Positions 56,127 through 64,000 of a stretch of 64,000 nt of DNA are shown here, piece after piece. Below the pieces are notes generated by a model that saw only the letters and a list, made by a program, of their open reading frames with translations, ran no database searches and was not told where the DNA came from. Made by a program: the position numbers and the translations under genes. The stretch comes from Flintibacter faecis. Lineage in GTDB: Bacteria; Bacillota; Clostridia; Oscillospirales; Oscillospiraceae. How positions within the stretch are numbered: the stretch's first letter is position 1; every line of letters begins with the position of its first letter. Location of the stretch: positions 1-64,000 of the forward strand of contig NZ_JACOPN010000004.1 of assembly GCF_014287875.1 (NCBI RefSeq). Reading direction: 5' to 3'.

Positions 56127-57518
56127 ATGAAGGTCACCAGTGTTGAGAAGAAAGAGAAGAGCACGGTCGAGCTGACCATCCAGGTCGAGGCCGACGCGTT
56201 TGAGGCCGCTGTTCAGAAGGCCTATGAGAAGGAGCGCAAGAATATCGGTGTCCCCGGCTTCCGCAAGGGCAAGGCCCCCCGGAAGATCATCGAGGGCATG
56301 TACGGCACCGGCGTGTTCTATGAAGAGGCCATCAACCAGGTCTATCCCGGCGCTTATGCCCAGGCTGTGGAGGAGCAGAAGCTGGATGACGTGGGTTATC
56401 CCAAAATCGAGATCGTGGAGGTGGGCAAGGACGGCCTGACCTTCAAGGCACTGGTTTCTGTCCGCCCCGAGGTGAAGCTGGGTACCTATAAGGGCCTGAC
56501 CGCCTCCAAGGACGTGGCCAAGGTCACCGACAAGGACGTGGACGAGGAGCTCAAGCCCTACATCGACCGGGCCACCCGCCTGGTCAGCGTGGACCGCGCC
56601 GCCCAGAACGGCGACACCGTGGTCATCGACTTCGAGGGTTTTGACAACGGCGAGGCCTTTGATGGCGGCAAGGGCGAGAACTATGACCTGAAGCTGGGTG
56701 CCGGTATGTTTGTTCCCGGCTTTGAGGAGCAGCTGGTGGGTGCCAAGGCCGGCGAGGAGAAGGACCTGGACATCACCTTCCCCGAGGACTATCACCCCGG
56801 TCTGGCCGGCAAGGCCGTTGTGTTCCACGTGAAGGTCAAGGAGGTCAAGGAGCCCCAGGCCCCCGTGGTGGACGACGAGTTTGCCAAGGACGTGTCCGAG
56901 TTCGAGACCATGGATGCCTTCCGCAAGAGCCTGGCCGAGAAGATCGCCGACCGCCGCAGCAAGCAGGCCGACGCCGACTTTGAGAACCAGGTGCTGGAGC
57001 AGCTGATCGAGAACATGGAGTGCGAGATCCCCGACGGCATGGTGGACGTGCAGCTGGACCGCCTGATGGAGGACTATGCCATGCGTCTGCAGAGCCAGGG
57101 CATCTCCATGGAGGACTATCAGAAGATGATGGGTGTCAACGGCGACATCGTCCGGGAGTCCGCCCGTCCCTCCGCGCTGCGCCAGGTCCAGATGCAGCTG
57201 GCCCTGACCGCCGTGGCCGATGCTGAGAACATCGAGGTCACCGACGAGGAGGTCCAGGCTGAGATCGACCGTCTGGCCAAGCAGTATAACATTGATGTCG
57301 AGCAGGTGAAGGCCGCTGTGCCTGTCGAGGACCTGAAGAAGGACCTGCGCCTGAGAAAGGCCAGCGATCTGGTCATCGCCGAGGCCAAGGTGGGCAAGGC
57401 CAAGAAGAAGGCCGCCGCCAAGAAGACCGAGAAGGCTGAGGGGACCGAGGGCGAGGAGAAGCCCAAGCGCACCCGCAAGAAGAAGACTGAGGAGACCGAG
57501 GAGCCCAAGGCTGAGTAA
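56127..57518 (+). CDS. tig: Trigger factor
   Basis: A 463-residue ribosome-bound chaperone: N-terminal ribosome-binding domain with [15 protein letters not shown] (GFRxGxxP signature), FKBP-type PPIase domain near residues 150-245 ([13 protein letters not shown]), C-terminal helical domain. The end is an unusually Lys/Glu-rich tail (about 45 residues, [14 protein letters not shown]...) beyond the usual length. ATG at 56127 with AGGAGGA upstream. A weak promoter (TGGTCA, 17 bases, TAGAAT at 56045) lies ahead. It heads a tig-clpP-clpX-lon protein-quality cluster. Confidence 0.95.
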   Translation: MKVTSVEKKEKSTVELTIQVEADAFEAAVQKAYEKERKNIGVPGFRKGKAPRKIIEGMYGTGVFYEEAINQVYPGAYAQAVEEQKLDDVGYPKIEIVEVGKDGLTFKALVSVRPEVKLGTYKGLTASKDVAKVTDKDVDEELKPYIDRATRLVSVDRAAQNGDTVVIDFEGFDNGEAFDGGKGENYDLKLGAGMFVPGFEEQLVGAKAGEEKDLDITFPEDYHPGLAGKAVVFHVKVKEVKEPQAPVVDDEFAKDVSEFETMDAFRKSLAEKIADRRSKQADADFENQVLEQLIENMECEIPDGMVDVQLDRLMEDYAMRLQSQGISMEDYQKMMGVNGDIVRESARPSALRQVQMQLALTAVADAENIEVTDEEVQAEIDRLAKQYNIDVEQVKAAVPVEDLKKDLRLRKASDLVIAEAKVGKAKKKAAAKKTEKAEGTEGEEKPKRTRKKKTEETEEPKAE

Positions 57519-57556
57519 ACGGCCCTGAAAGGTCCGATGTAACATCTCAATCACGT

Positions 57557-57583
57557 CCCGGGGCGGCCCTGCACCGCCCCGGG
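57557..57583 (+). terminator. GC-rich hairpin between tig and clpP
   Basis: CCCGGGGCGG (57557-57566) pairs with CCGCCCCGGG (57574-57583). No T run follows, so it may only weaken read-through. Confidence 0.5.
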
Positions 57584-57679
57584 CGCGTCCGTATCTTCAT
57601 ATTGACGGGCACAGAGAGGAATCAACTTCTCTCACCGGGGGTATACTTTGGTATCACGACCCAAAAAGGAGTAAAATTT

Positions 57680-58261
57680 ATGAGCTTAGTTCCCTATGTA
57701 GTAGAGCAGACCAACCGGGGCGAGCGGTCCTATGACATCTTTTCCCGGCTGCTGAACGACCGGATCGTCATGCTGTCTGAGGAAGTCAACGACACCACCG
57801 CCTCTCTCATCGTGGCCCAGCTGCTGTATCTGGAGGCCCAGGACCCGGACAAGGACATCCAGTTCTACATCAACAGTCCCGGCGGCTCCGTCACCGCCGG
57901 TATGGCCATCTACGACACCATGCAGTATATCAAGTGCGACGTGTCCACCATCTGCATCGGCATGGCCGCCTCTATGGGCGCGTTCCTGCTGTCCTCCGGG
58001 ACGAAGGGCAAGCGCCTGGCCCTGCCCAATGCAGAGATCATGATCCACCAGCCCTCCGCCGGGACCCAGGGCCAGATCACGGATATGGCCATCCACCTGA
58101 AACGGCTGGAGATCGTCAAGACCCGTCTGACCGGCATCCTGGCCGCCAACACCGGCAAGCCCCTGGACGTGGTGCGGGCCGACTGCGAGCGGGACAACTT
58201 TATGACCGCCCAGGAGGCCATGGAGTACGGTCTCATCGACAAGGTGATCGACCACCGCTAA
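57680..58261 (+). CDS. clpP: ATP-dependent Clp protease proteolytic subunit
   Basis: A 193-residue serine protease subunit. Catalytic Ser98 in [10 protein letters not shown], His123 in [12 protein letters not shown], and the Asp in [11 protein letters not shown]. It begins [20 protein letters not shown], so the short propeptide is minimal. AAAAAGGAG is 10 bases before the ATG at 57680. ClpX, its unfoldase partner, is encoded next. Confidence 0.97.
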   Translation: MSLVPYVVEQTNRGERSYDIFSRLLNDRIVMLSEEVNDTTASLIVAQLLYLEAQDPDKDIQFYINSPGGSVTAGMAIYDTMQYIKCDVSTICIGMAASMGAFLLSSGTKGKRLALPNAEIMIHQPSAGTQGQITDMAIHLKRLEIVKTRLTGILAANTGKPLDVVRADCERDNFMTAQEAMEYGLIDKVIDHR

Positions 58262-58357
58262 GGGCGGTGTGCCGCAGCGCGCCGGAGCGGAGGAGAGGAG
58301 TGCCTTCTCCTGCCCGGTCCGGCGCAGATTTCCATAGGAATTTTAAGAGGTGTATCC

Positions 58358-59680
58358 ATGGCGCGTAACGACGAGAAGAAAAATATCCGCTGCTCCTTTT
58401 GCGGCAAGCATCAGGATCAGGTCCGGCGGCTCATCGCCGGGCCGGGTGTTTATATCTGCAACGAGTGTGTGCAGCTGTGCATGGGCATTCTGGACGACAA
58501 CTATGAGCCGGTGGACGAGCCCGGCAGCAGCGGCATGCCCGATGTGATCCCCACGCCCCAAGAGATCCACACCGTGCTGGATCAATATATCATCGGCCAG
58601 GAGCAGGCCAAGATCGCCCTGTCCGTGGCCGTATATAACCACTATAAGCGCATCTACTTCGGGGATGCCGAGGGAGTGGAGCTGCAAAAGAGCAACATCC
58701 TGCTCATGGGCCCCACCGGCTGCGGCAAGACCCTGTTTGCCCAGACGCTGGCCCGGGTGCTGAAGGTGCCCTTCGCCATCGCCGATGCCACCACCCTCAC
58801 CGAGGCGGGCTATGTGGGCGACGATGTGGAGAACATTCTGCTGCGTCTGGTCCAGGCCGCCGACTATGACATCGAGCTGGCCGAGCGGGGCATCATCTAC
58901 ATCGACGAGATGGACAAGATCGCCCGGAAGAGCGAGAATACCTCCATCACCCGGGATGTGTCCGGCGAGGGCGTACAGCAGGCCCTGCTGAAGATCCTGG
59001 AGGGCACCGTGGCCAATGTGCCCCCTCAGGGCGGGCGGAAGCACCCCCACCAGGAGTTCATTCAGATCGACACCAAGAACATCCTGTTCATCTGCGGCGG
59101 CGCCTTCGACGGCATCGACAAGATCATCGAAAACCGTTTGGACAAGCGGTCCATGGGCTTCGGCGCCGAGATCCAGAGCAAGAAGGAGCGGAATGTGGGT
59201 CAGCTGATGAAGGAGATCCAGCCCCAGGACCTGCTGAAATTCGGCATCATCCCCGAGCTGGTGGGCCGTCTGCCTGTCATCACCACCCTGGACTCCCTGG
59301 ACCGGGACATGATGGTCCAGATCCTCACCGAGCCCAAAAACGCCCTGGTGAAACAGTATCAGAAGCTGATGGAGTATGACCAGGTGGAGCTGGACTTCGA
59401 CGGCGAGGCTCTAAAGGCCGCGGCGGACCGGGCGGTGGACCGGGGCATCGGAGCCCGCGGCCTGCGGGCGGTGCTGGAGGAGGTCATGACCAGGGTGATG
59501 TATAACGTGCCCTCTGACCCCACCATTACCAAGGTGACCGTCCACGCCGACTGCTTTACCGAAGGCGCTGCCCCGGAGCTCACCCACGACCCGGAGCGTA
59601 CCCAGCGTCCCCGGCTGGGCCGTGCAGCCCTGATGGCTAAGAACGGCGGGACCGGTATCCCCGGCTCCAACGTGGGCTGA
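58358..59680 (+). CDS. clpX: ATP-dependent Clp protease ATP-binding subunit ClpX
   Basis: A 440-residue AAA+ unfoldase. The N-terminal Cys4 zinc-binding domain ([10 protein letters not shown]...CNECVQLC) is at residues 12-42; Walker A GPTGCGKT near 120; Walker [12 protein letters not shown]; pore loop GYVGDD. It feeds substrates to ClpP. A GC-rich stem (about 58278-58325) lies between clpP and clpX. Confidence 0.97.
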   Translation: MARNDEKKNIRCSFCGKHQDQVRRLIAGPGVYICNECVQLCMGILDDNYEPVDEPGSSGMPDVIPTPQEIHTVLDQYIIGQEQAKIALSVAVYNHYKRIYFGDAEGVELQKSNILLMGPTGCGKTLFAQTLARVLKVPFAIADATTLTEAGYVGDDVENILLRLVQAADYDIELAERGIIYIDEMDKIARKSENTSITRDVSGEGVQQALLKILEGTVANVPPQGGRKHPHQEFIQIDTKNILFICGGAFDGIDKIIENRLDKRSMGFGAEIQSKKERNVGQLMKEIQPQDLLKFGIIPELVGRLPVITTLDSLDRDMMVQILTEPKNALVKQYQKLMEYDQVELDFDGEALKAAADRAVDRGIGARGLRAVLEEVMTRVMYNVPSDPTITKVTVHADCFTEGAAPELTHDPERTQRPRLGRAALMAKNGGTGIPGSNVG

Positions 59681-59700
59681 CAGACGAAAACATGCAGAGA

Positions 59701-59747
59701 AGACATCCCGCAGCGCCCCCGGTCCGGCGGGCACGGGATGTCTTTTT
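59701..59747 (+). terminator. Terminator between clpX and lon
   Basis: AGACATCCCG (59701-59710) pairs with CGGGATGTCT (59734-59743), followed by TTTTT. Confidence 0.85.
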
Positions 59748-59777
59748 GCCATACCCCTGAAGGGAAGTGAATCGACT

Positions 59778-62201
59778 ATGAGTCAAGAGTTTGAATTATC
59801 CAATGTGTCCACCATGCCGGTCATCGCGCTGCGGGGCATCACTGTGTTCCCCAACGTGATGATCCACTTCGAGGTGGCTCGGGCGATCTCCGTCAAGGCC
59901 CTGGAGGATGCTATGTCCGCCGGGCAGCCGGTGTTTCTGGTGGCCCAGAAGGATATCTCGGTGGAGGAGCCCTCCGGCCGGGACCTGTACACCGTGGGCA
60001 CCATCTCCAACATCCGGCAGATCCTGCGGATGCCCGGGGACAACATGCGGGTGATGGTGGAGGGGCACAGCCGCGGGCGGCTCATCCAGCTCACCGCCTC
60101 CGCCCCCTATTTGAAGGCCCAGGTGCAGGAAATTCCCGAGGAGGAGGCCCCGGACCGGCCCACCCCCCGTCAGGAGGCCCTGATGCGGGCCACCTATGAC
60201 CTGTTCCAGGAGTACAGCGAGCTGGCTCCGAAAGTTTCTCCAGACCTGATCGTCCACCTGCTGGCCAGTCAGGAGCCGGGCTATATCGCCGACTATATCG
60301 CCCAGAACATCGCCATGCGCAGCGCCGACAAGCAGAAGATCTTGGAGGAGCTGCACCCGGTCCGTCGGCTGGAAAAGCTGTATAAGCTGCTCCAGCGGGA
60401 GGTGGACATCCTCTCTCTGGATGCAGAGATCCAGAGCAAGGCCCGGGAGCAGATGGCCGACCAGCAGCGGGACTATTTCCTGCGGGAGCAGATGAAGGCC
60501 ATCCAGAACGAGCTGGGTGAGGGGGAGGGCGGCGACGAGATCGCCGAATACCGGGAGAAGATCGCCAAGGCCAAGCTCCCCGACCAGGTGCGGGAGAAGC
60601 TGAACAAGGAGCTGGGCCGGCTGGCCAAGCAGCCCTTCGGCAGCTCGGAGTCCAGCGTGCTCCACAGCTATCTGGACGTGTGTCTGGAGCTGCCCTGGGG
60701 CAAGACCACCAAGGAGAAGGTCAGCGTGGCCGCCGTGAAAAAGGCCCTGGACCGGGATCACTACGGCCTGGACAAGGTGAAGGAGCGGATTCTGGAGTTC
60801 GTAGCCGTCAAGCAGCTGGCCCCGGAGCTGAAGGGCCAGGTGCTGTGTCTGGTGGGCCCCCCCGGCGTGGGCAAGACCTCCATCGCCATGTCCATGGCAA
60901 AGGCGATGAACCGCAAGCTGGCCCGCATCTCCCTGGGCGGCGTCAGTGACGAGGCGGAGATCCGGGGCCACCGCAAGACCTATGTGGGGGCCATGCCCGG
61001 CCGGATCATCAACGCCGTCAGCCAGGCGGGCAGCTGCAATCCCCTGATCCTGCTGGACGAGATCGACAAGCTGGGCCACGACCACCGGGGCGACCCGGCC
61101 TCGGCCCTGCTGGAGGTGCTGGACGGGGAGCAGAACGCCACCTTCCGGGACCACTTCCTGGAGGTGCCCTTCGACCTGTCCGATGTGCTGTTCATCACCA
61201 CGGCCAACACCCTGGACACCATCCCCCGGCCCCTGCTGGACCGGATGGAGGTCATCGAGCTGCCCAGCTATACCGACGAGGAGAAGCTGCAGATCGCCAA
61301 GCACCACCTGCTGCCCAAGGAACTCAAGCGCCACGGGCTGACCCATGCCCAGGTGAAGGTGTCTGACGGGGCGGTGCGGGAGATCGTGGCCGCCTATACC
61401 CGGGAATCGGGCGTCCGTGTGCTGGAGCGCAAGCTGGCCGCCATCTGCCGCAAGGCTGCCATGAAGATCGTGGACGGGGAAAAGACCGTAAAAATCACGG
61501 AGAAGGACCTGCACGAGTATCTGGGTGCGCCCCGGTATTTCCCGGAGCGCCAGGCTCTGGAGGAGCGGGTAGGCGTGGTCAACGGCCTGGCCTGGACCTC
61601 CGTGGGCGGCGAGCTGCTGGAGGTGGAGGTGAACGTGGTCCCCGGCTCCGGCAAGGTGGAGCTGACGGGCAACCTGGGCGACGTGATGAAGGAGTCCGCC
61701 CATGCGGCCCTAAGCTTTATCCGCAGCCAGGCCGAGCGGCTGGGCATCGCTCAGAATTTCTATAAGGAGAAGGACATCCATGTCCACTTCCCGGAGGGGG
61801 CCGTGCCAAAGGATGGGCCCTCCGCCGGTATCGCCATCACCACCGCCATCGTCTCCGCCCTCACCGGGGTCCCGGTGCGCCGGGGTCTGGCCATGACGGG
61901 GGAGGTGACCCTACGGGGCCGTGTGCTGCCCATCGGCGGCCTGAAGGAAAAGACCATGGCCGCCTTCCGAAACGGCATCCGCACGGTCATCATCCCGGCG
62001 GACAACGAAAAGGACCTGGAGGAGATCGACCAGACGGTGCGGGGTGCCCTGCAGTTCCATCTGGTGGAGCAGGCCGACCAGGTGCTGGCCATCGCCCTGC
62101 CTGCCCTGAACGCAGGGGAGAAGGAGAACACGCCCAAGGCGGAGCCGGAGACCATGCTGCCCCCGGAGCGGGGGAGTGCGGCCTCCCGCCTGCGCCAGTA
62201 A
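59778..62201 (+). CDS. lon: ATP-dependent protease Lon
   Basis: An 807-residue AAA+ protease: N-terminal substrate domain ([20 protein letters not shown]), Walker A GPPGVGKT near residue 360, and C-terminal serine protease domain with catalytic Ser682 in KDGPSAGIA and the Lys in [11 protein letters not shown]. Cytoplasmic quality-control protease. GAAGGGAAGTG precedes the ATG. engB follows 9 bases downstream, a conserved pair in Firmicutes. Confidence 0.97.
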   Translation: MSQEFELSNVSTMPVIALRGITVFPNVMIHFEVARAISVKALEDAMSAGQPVFLVAQKDISVEEPSGRDLYTVGTISNIRQILRMPGDNMRVMVEGHSRGRLIQLTASAPYLKAQVQEIPEEEAPDRPTPRQEALMRATYDLFQEYSELAPKVSPDLIVHLLASQEPGYIADYIAQNIAMRSADKQKILEELHPVRRLEKLYKLLQREVDILSLDAEIQSKAREQMADQQRDYFLREQMKAIQNELGEGEGGDEIAEYREKIAKAKLPDQVREKLNKELGRLAKQPFGSSESSVLHSYLDVCLELPWGKTTKEKVSVAAVKKALDRDHYGLDKVKERILEFVAVKQLAPELKGQVLCLVGPPGVGKTSIAMSMAKAMNRKLARISLGGVSDEAEIRGHRKTYVGAMPGRIINAVSQAGSCNPLILLDEIDKLGHDHRGDPASALLEVLDGEQNATFRDHFLEVPFDLSDVLFITTANTLDTIPRPLLDRMEVIELPSYTDEEKLQIAKHHLLPKELKRHGLTHAQVKVSDGAVREIVAAYTRESGVRVLERKLAAICRKAAMKIVDGEKTVKITEKDLHEYLGAPRYFPERQALEERVGVVNGLAWTSVGGELLEVEVNVVPGSGKVELTGNLGDVMKESAHAALSFIRSQAERLGIAQNFYKEKDIHVHFPEGAVPKDGPSAGIAITTAIVSALTGVPVRRGLAMTGEVTLRGRVLPIGGLKEKTMAAFRNGIRTVIIPADNEKDLEEIDQTVRGALQFHLVEQADQVLAIALPALNAGEKENTPKAEPETMLPPERGSAASRLRQ

Positions 62202-62210
62202 GGAGGAGCT

Positions 62211-62807
62211 ATGGCTGTCAATTTACAAAAAACGGAGTTTATCCTCTCCGCCGCCTCCCCCAAGGACTTCCTGCGGGACGGACTGCCCCAGGTCGCCTTT
62301 GCCGGGCGGTCCAACGTGGGCAAGTCGTCGGTAATCAACCGGCTGCTGAACCGGAAGAACTTCGCCCGGGTGGGGGCCGCCCCCGGCAAGACCATCCACA
62401 TCAACTATTTCAAGATCGACGGGACCTTCTACCTGGTGGACCTGCCCGGCTATGGCTATGCCAAGGTGTCCAAAAGCGAACGGGACCGGTGGGGCAAGCT
62501 GATGGAGACCTATTTCGCCCACCCGGAGCTGATGACCCTGGGCGTGATGATCGTGGACGCCCGGCACAAGCCCACGGCGGACGACTGCACCATGGCCCAG
62601 TGGTTTAAAGACACGGGCCGCCCCATGGTGGTGGTGGCAAACAAGCTGGACAAGCTGAAAAAGAGCGAGGTCCAGCCCAGCCTGGATCGGGTGCGCCTGA
62701 CCCTGGAGCTGGAGGAGGACGTGCCCGTCATCCCCTTCTCCGCCGAGAAGGGGGACGGGCGGCAGGAGCTGCTCAATGTCATCTTTGCCGCCGTCCAGCC
62801 GAACTGA
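62211..62807 (+). CDS. ysxC: Ribosome biogenesis GTPase EngB (YsxC)
   Basis: A 198-residue GTPase: G1 [13 protein letters not shown] near residue 33, G3 DLPGYGYA, G4 [10 protein letters not shown]. It helps 50S subunit assembly. AAGGAGG lies before the ATG and the gene is coupled to lon. Confidence 0.95.
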   Translation: MAVNLQKTEFILSAASPKDFLRDGLPQVAFAGRSNVGKSSVINRLLNRKNFARVGAAPGKTIHINYFKIDGTFYLVDLPGYGYAKVSKSERDRWGKLMETYFAHPELMTLGVMIVDARHKPTADDCTMAQWFKDTGRPMVVVANKLDKLKKSEVQPSLDRVRLTLELEEDVPVIPFSAEKGDGRQELLNVIFAAVQPN

Positions 62808-62864
62808 ACAGAGGTTTTTTGCCGCCCCGCATCTGGGAACAGGTGTTGGGGCGGCAAATGATTC

Positions 62865-62893
62865 TTGTGTTTAAGAAGCGATTCTGGTATACT
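62865..62893 (+). promoter_or_regulatory. Promoter of scpAB
   Basis: TTGTGT (62865-62870), 17-base spacer, TATACT (62888-62893). It lies downstream of other in-frame codons and so supports the TTG start at 62933. Confidence 0.75.
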
Positions 62894-62932
62894 GTTGACA
62901 AAACAAGCCGATGTTTTGTGGGAGGTGAGCCG

Positions 62933-63721
62933 TTGGACGGACCGGTCTACCACCTGGAAGGGGTGGTAAAGGCAAAGGAAGCCGGGATGGAGGACTTTGT
63001 GGGTCCCCTGGACCTGATCCTCCACCTGCTGGCCAAGAACAAGATGGAGATACAGGACATTCAGCTCTCCCTGATCCTGGACCAATATCTGGCCTGGATG
63101 GACCGGCGGCGGGAGCTGGATCTGGAGGTGGCCAGCGAGTTTGTAGCCATGGCCTCCCACCTGGTGTATATCAAGACCCGGATGCTGCTGTCCATCCACG
63201 ACGAGGAGGCACTGTCCGAGCTGGAACAGCTCATTGCGACCCTGCAGGCCCACCAGCGGCAGGAGGACTATTTCCGTTTGCGAAAAGTCCTGCCCCAGCT
63301 GGAGGAGGACTTTCAGCGGGGCCGGGACTATCTGACCAAGACACCGGAGGTGCTGACACCGGACCGGAACGTGCGCTATGGGCACTCAGGGCAGGACCTG
63401 TATCGAATTATGGTAGACATCCTCCGCCGGGGCGGGGATAAGGTGCCACCCATAAACGCCTTTCATGGCATTGTGGGCCGGGAGCCCTATCCCGTGGCCC
63501 AAAAGGCGGGGGAGGTGCTCCGTCGGCTGCTGGAGCTGGGCTCGGCTGGCCTGCGGGCCCTGTTTCGCCCCGCCCGCAGCCGTACAGAGGTGGTGGCCAC
63601 CTTTTTGGCGGTGCTGGAGCTGTGCAAGAACCACCGGCTCCGCCTGTCCGGGGACGGGGAGAACTGTACCGTGACCTATGTAGAAAACCCGCCGCCGAGC
63701 GGGCCAGAGAACAACGGCTGA
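62933..63721 (+). CDS. scpA: Segregation and condensation protein A
   Basis: A 262-residue kleisin that links the heads of SMC. The N-terminal motif FVGPLDLILHLLAKNKMEIQDI, EVASEFVAMASHLVYIKTRM and a C-terminal winged helix (RTEVVATFLAVLELCK) are clear. TTG at 62933 follows GGAGGTGA; earlier codons in frame lie upstream of the predicted transcription start. scpB follows 21 bases later. Confidence 0.93.
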   Translation: MDGPVYHLEGVVKAKEAGMEDFVGPLDLILHLLAKNKMEIQDIQLSLILDQYLAWMDRRRELDLEVASEFVAMASHLVYIKTRMLLSIHDEEALSELEQLIATLQAHQRQEDYFRLRKVLPQLEEDFQRGRDYLTKTPEVLTPDRNVRYGHSGQDLYRIMVDILRRGGDKVPPINAFHGIVGREPYPVAQKAGEVLRRLLELGSAGLRALFRPARSRTEVVATFLAVLELCKNHRLRLSGDGENCTVTYVENPPPSGPENNG

Positions 63722-63742
63722 CAGAAGAGAGGAGGCCCCTGG

Positions 63743-64000
63743 ATGGAATACGGAAAACTGAAACGGGCCCTGGAGGGCGTCCTCTTTGCCGCCGGAGAGC
63801 CGGTGACCGCCCAGCGGCTGTGCCTGGGGCTGGAGACTGACAGGGCCACCCTGGACCGGGCCGCCTGTGATCTGGCGGAGGAGTATGAGAGGGAGAAGCG
63901 GGGTATCCGGCTGCTGCGGCTGGAGGGCAGCTATCAGCTCTGCTCCGCCCCGGAGCAGGCCAACCTCATCCGCCGCACCCTGGAGAGCCGAAAGCCCCCT
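63743..64000 (+). CDS. scpB: Segregation and condensation protein B (3' end outside window)
   Basis: The first 86 codons of ScpB, starting MEYGKLKRALEGVLFAAGEP and continuing as a winged-helix domain (DLAEEYEREKRGIRLLRLEG, YQLCS). The frame is open to the window end. ScpB forms the SMC condensin complex with ScpA encoded just upstream. GAGGAGG precedes the ATG. Confidence 0.92.
   Translation, partial: MEYGKLKRALEGVLFAAGEPVTAQRLCLGLETDRATLDRAACDLAEEYEREKRGIRLLRLEGSYQLCSAPEQANLIRRTLESRKPP

Noticed and set aside
1..64000. CRISPR arrays or antibiotic resistance genes
   Set aside because: No regularly spaced direct repeats with spacers and no recognisable resistance gene were seen, although the ICE family often carries them.

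Overview
The window looks like the chromosome of a fairly GC-rich, spore-forming Clostridia member of the Oscillospirales (Flavonifractor / Pseudoflavonifractor / Lawsonibacter-like). The reasons are the sporulation genes (SpoIVFA/FB-like pair, SpoVM, SpoIVA), a Gram-positive type IV pilus operon, an FMN-riboswitch-controlled RibU, and strong AGGAGG ribosome binding sites. The genus is inference; the class-level placement is firm.

Region 1 (1 to about 20.3 kb) is the right-hand part of an integrative conjugative element of the Tn1549/CTn2 type. It carries VirB6/TrbL, PrgI, VirB4, a CD1108-type NlpC/P60 peptidase, DUF4315, DUF4366, Cys-rich VLP, MobC, CD1845, a MobA-type relaxase, a sigma-like HTH protein, TnpW, a large serine recombinase and a small resolvase-like protein. 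Its left side is disturbed: the tail of another large serine recombinase (1-1127) abuts a decapitated maff2 gene (1224-1298), so a second element seems to have inserted into maff2. Two DNA adenine/cytosine-type methyltransferases sit inside the transfer operon. A visibly AT-richer cargo island (about 14.1-16.9 kb) holds a response regulator, a histidine kinase and a secreted protein. A family of ten near-perfect palindromes (CTTTGGGACA-NNN-TGTCCCAAAG type) punctuates the element at gene borders and is absent from the cargo island and the chromosome.

Region 2 (20.3-32.1 kb) is chromosomal. It has tRNA-Pro(CGG) with its own promoter and terminator, the SpoIVFA/FB-like pair, a B12-binding radical SAM protein with its partner, a PiT phosphate transporter, DNA polymerase IV, a methyltransferase, RibU behind an FMN riboswitch, and metNIQ. 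The metNIQ operon is preceded by a 38-codon Met-rich leader peptide and an intrinsic terminator, a layout that suggests methionine attenuation.

Region 3 (32.4-45.9 kb) is a complete type IV pilus operon: a 1335-residue pilin-adhesin with GLUG-like repeats, three minor pilin-type genes, PilB, PilT, PilC, major pilin, prepilin peptidase, PilM, PilN-like and PilO-like, closed by a terminator.

Region 4 (46.0-49.3 kb) is a spore-coat basement cluster: a 23-codon spoVM, a SPOCS/LysM protein, and spoIVA with a sigma-E-like promoter. Region 5 (49.4-64 kb) is conserved housekeeping: DUF1858, trmK, Nif3-like, rplS, rbgA, rnhB, yraN, threonine synthase, a metallophosphoesterase, tig-clpP-clpX-lon-engB, then scpA and the start of scpB. 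No rRNA or CRISPR array was seen.
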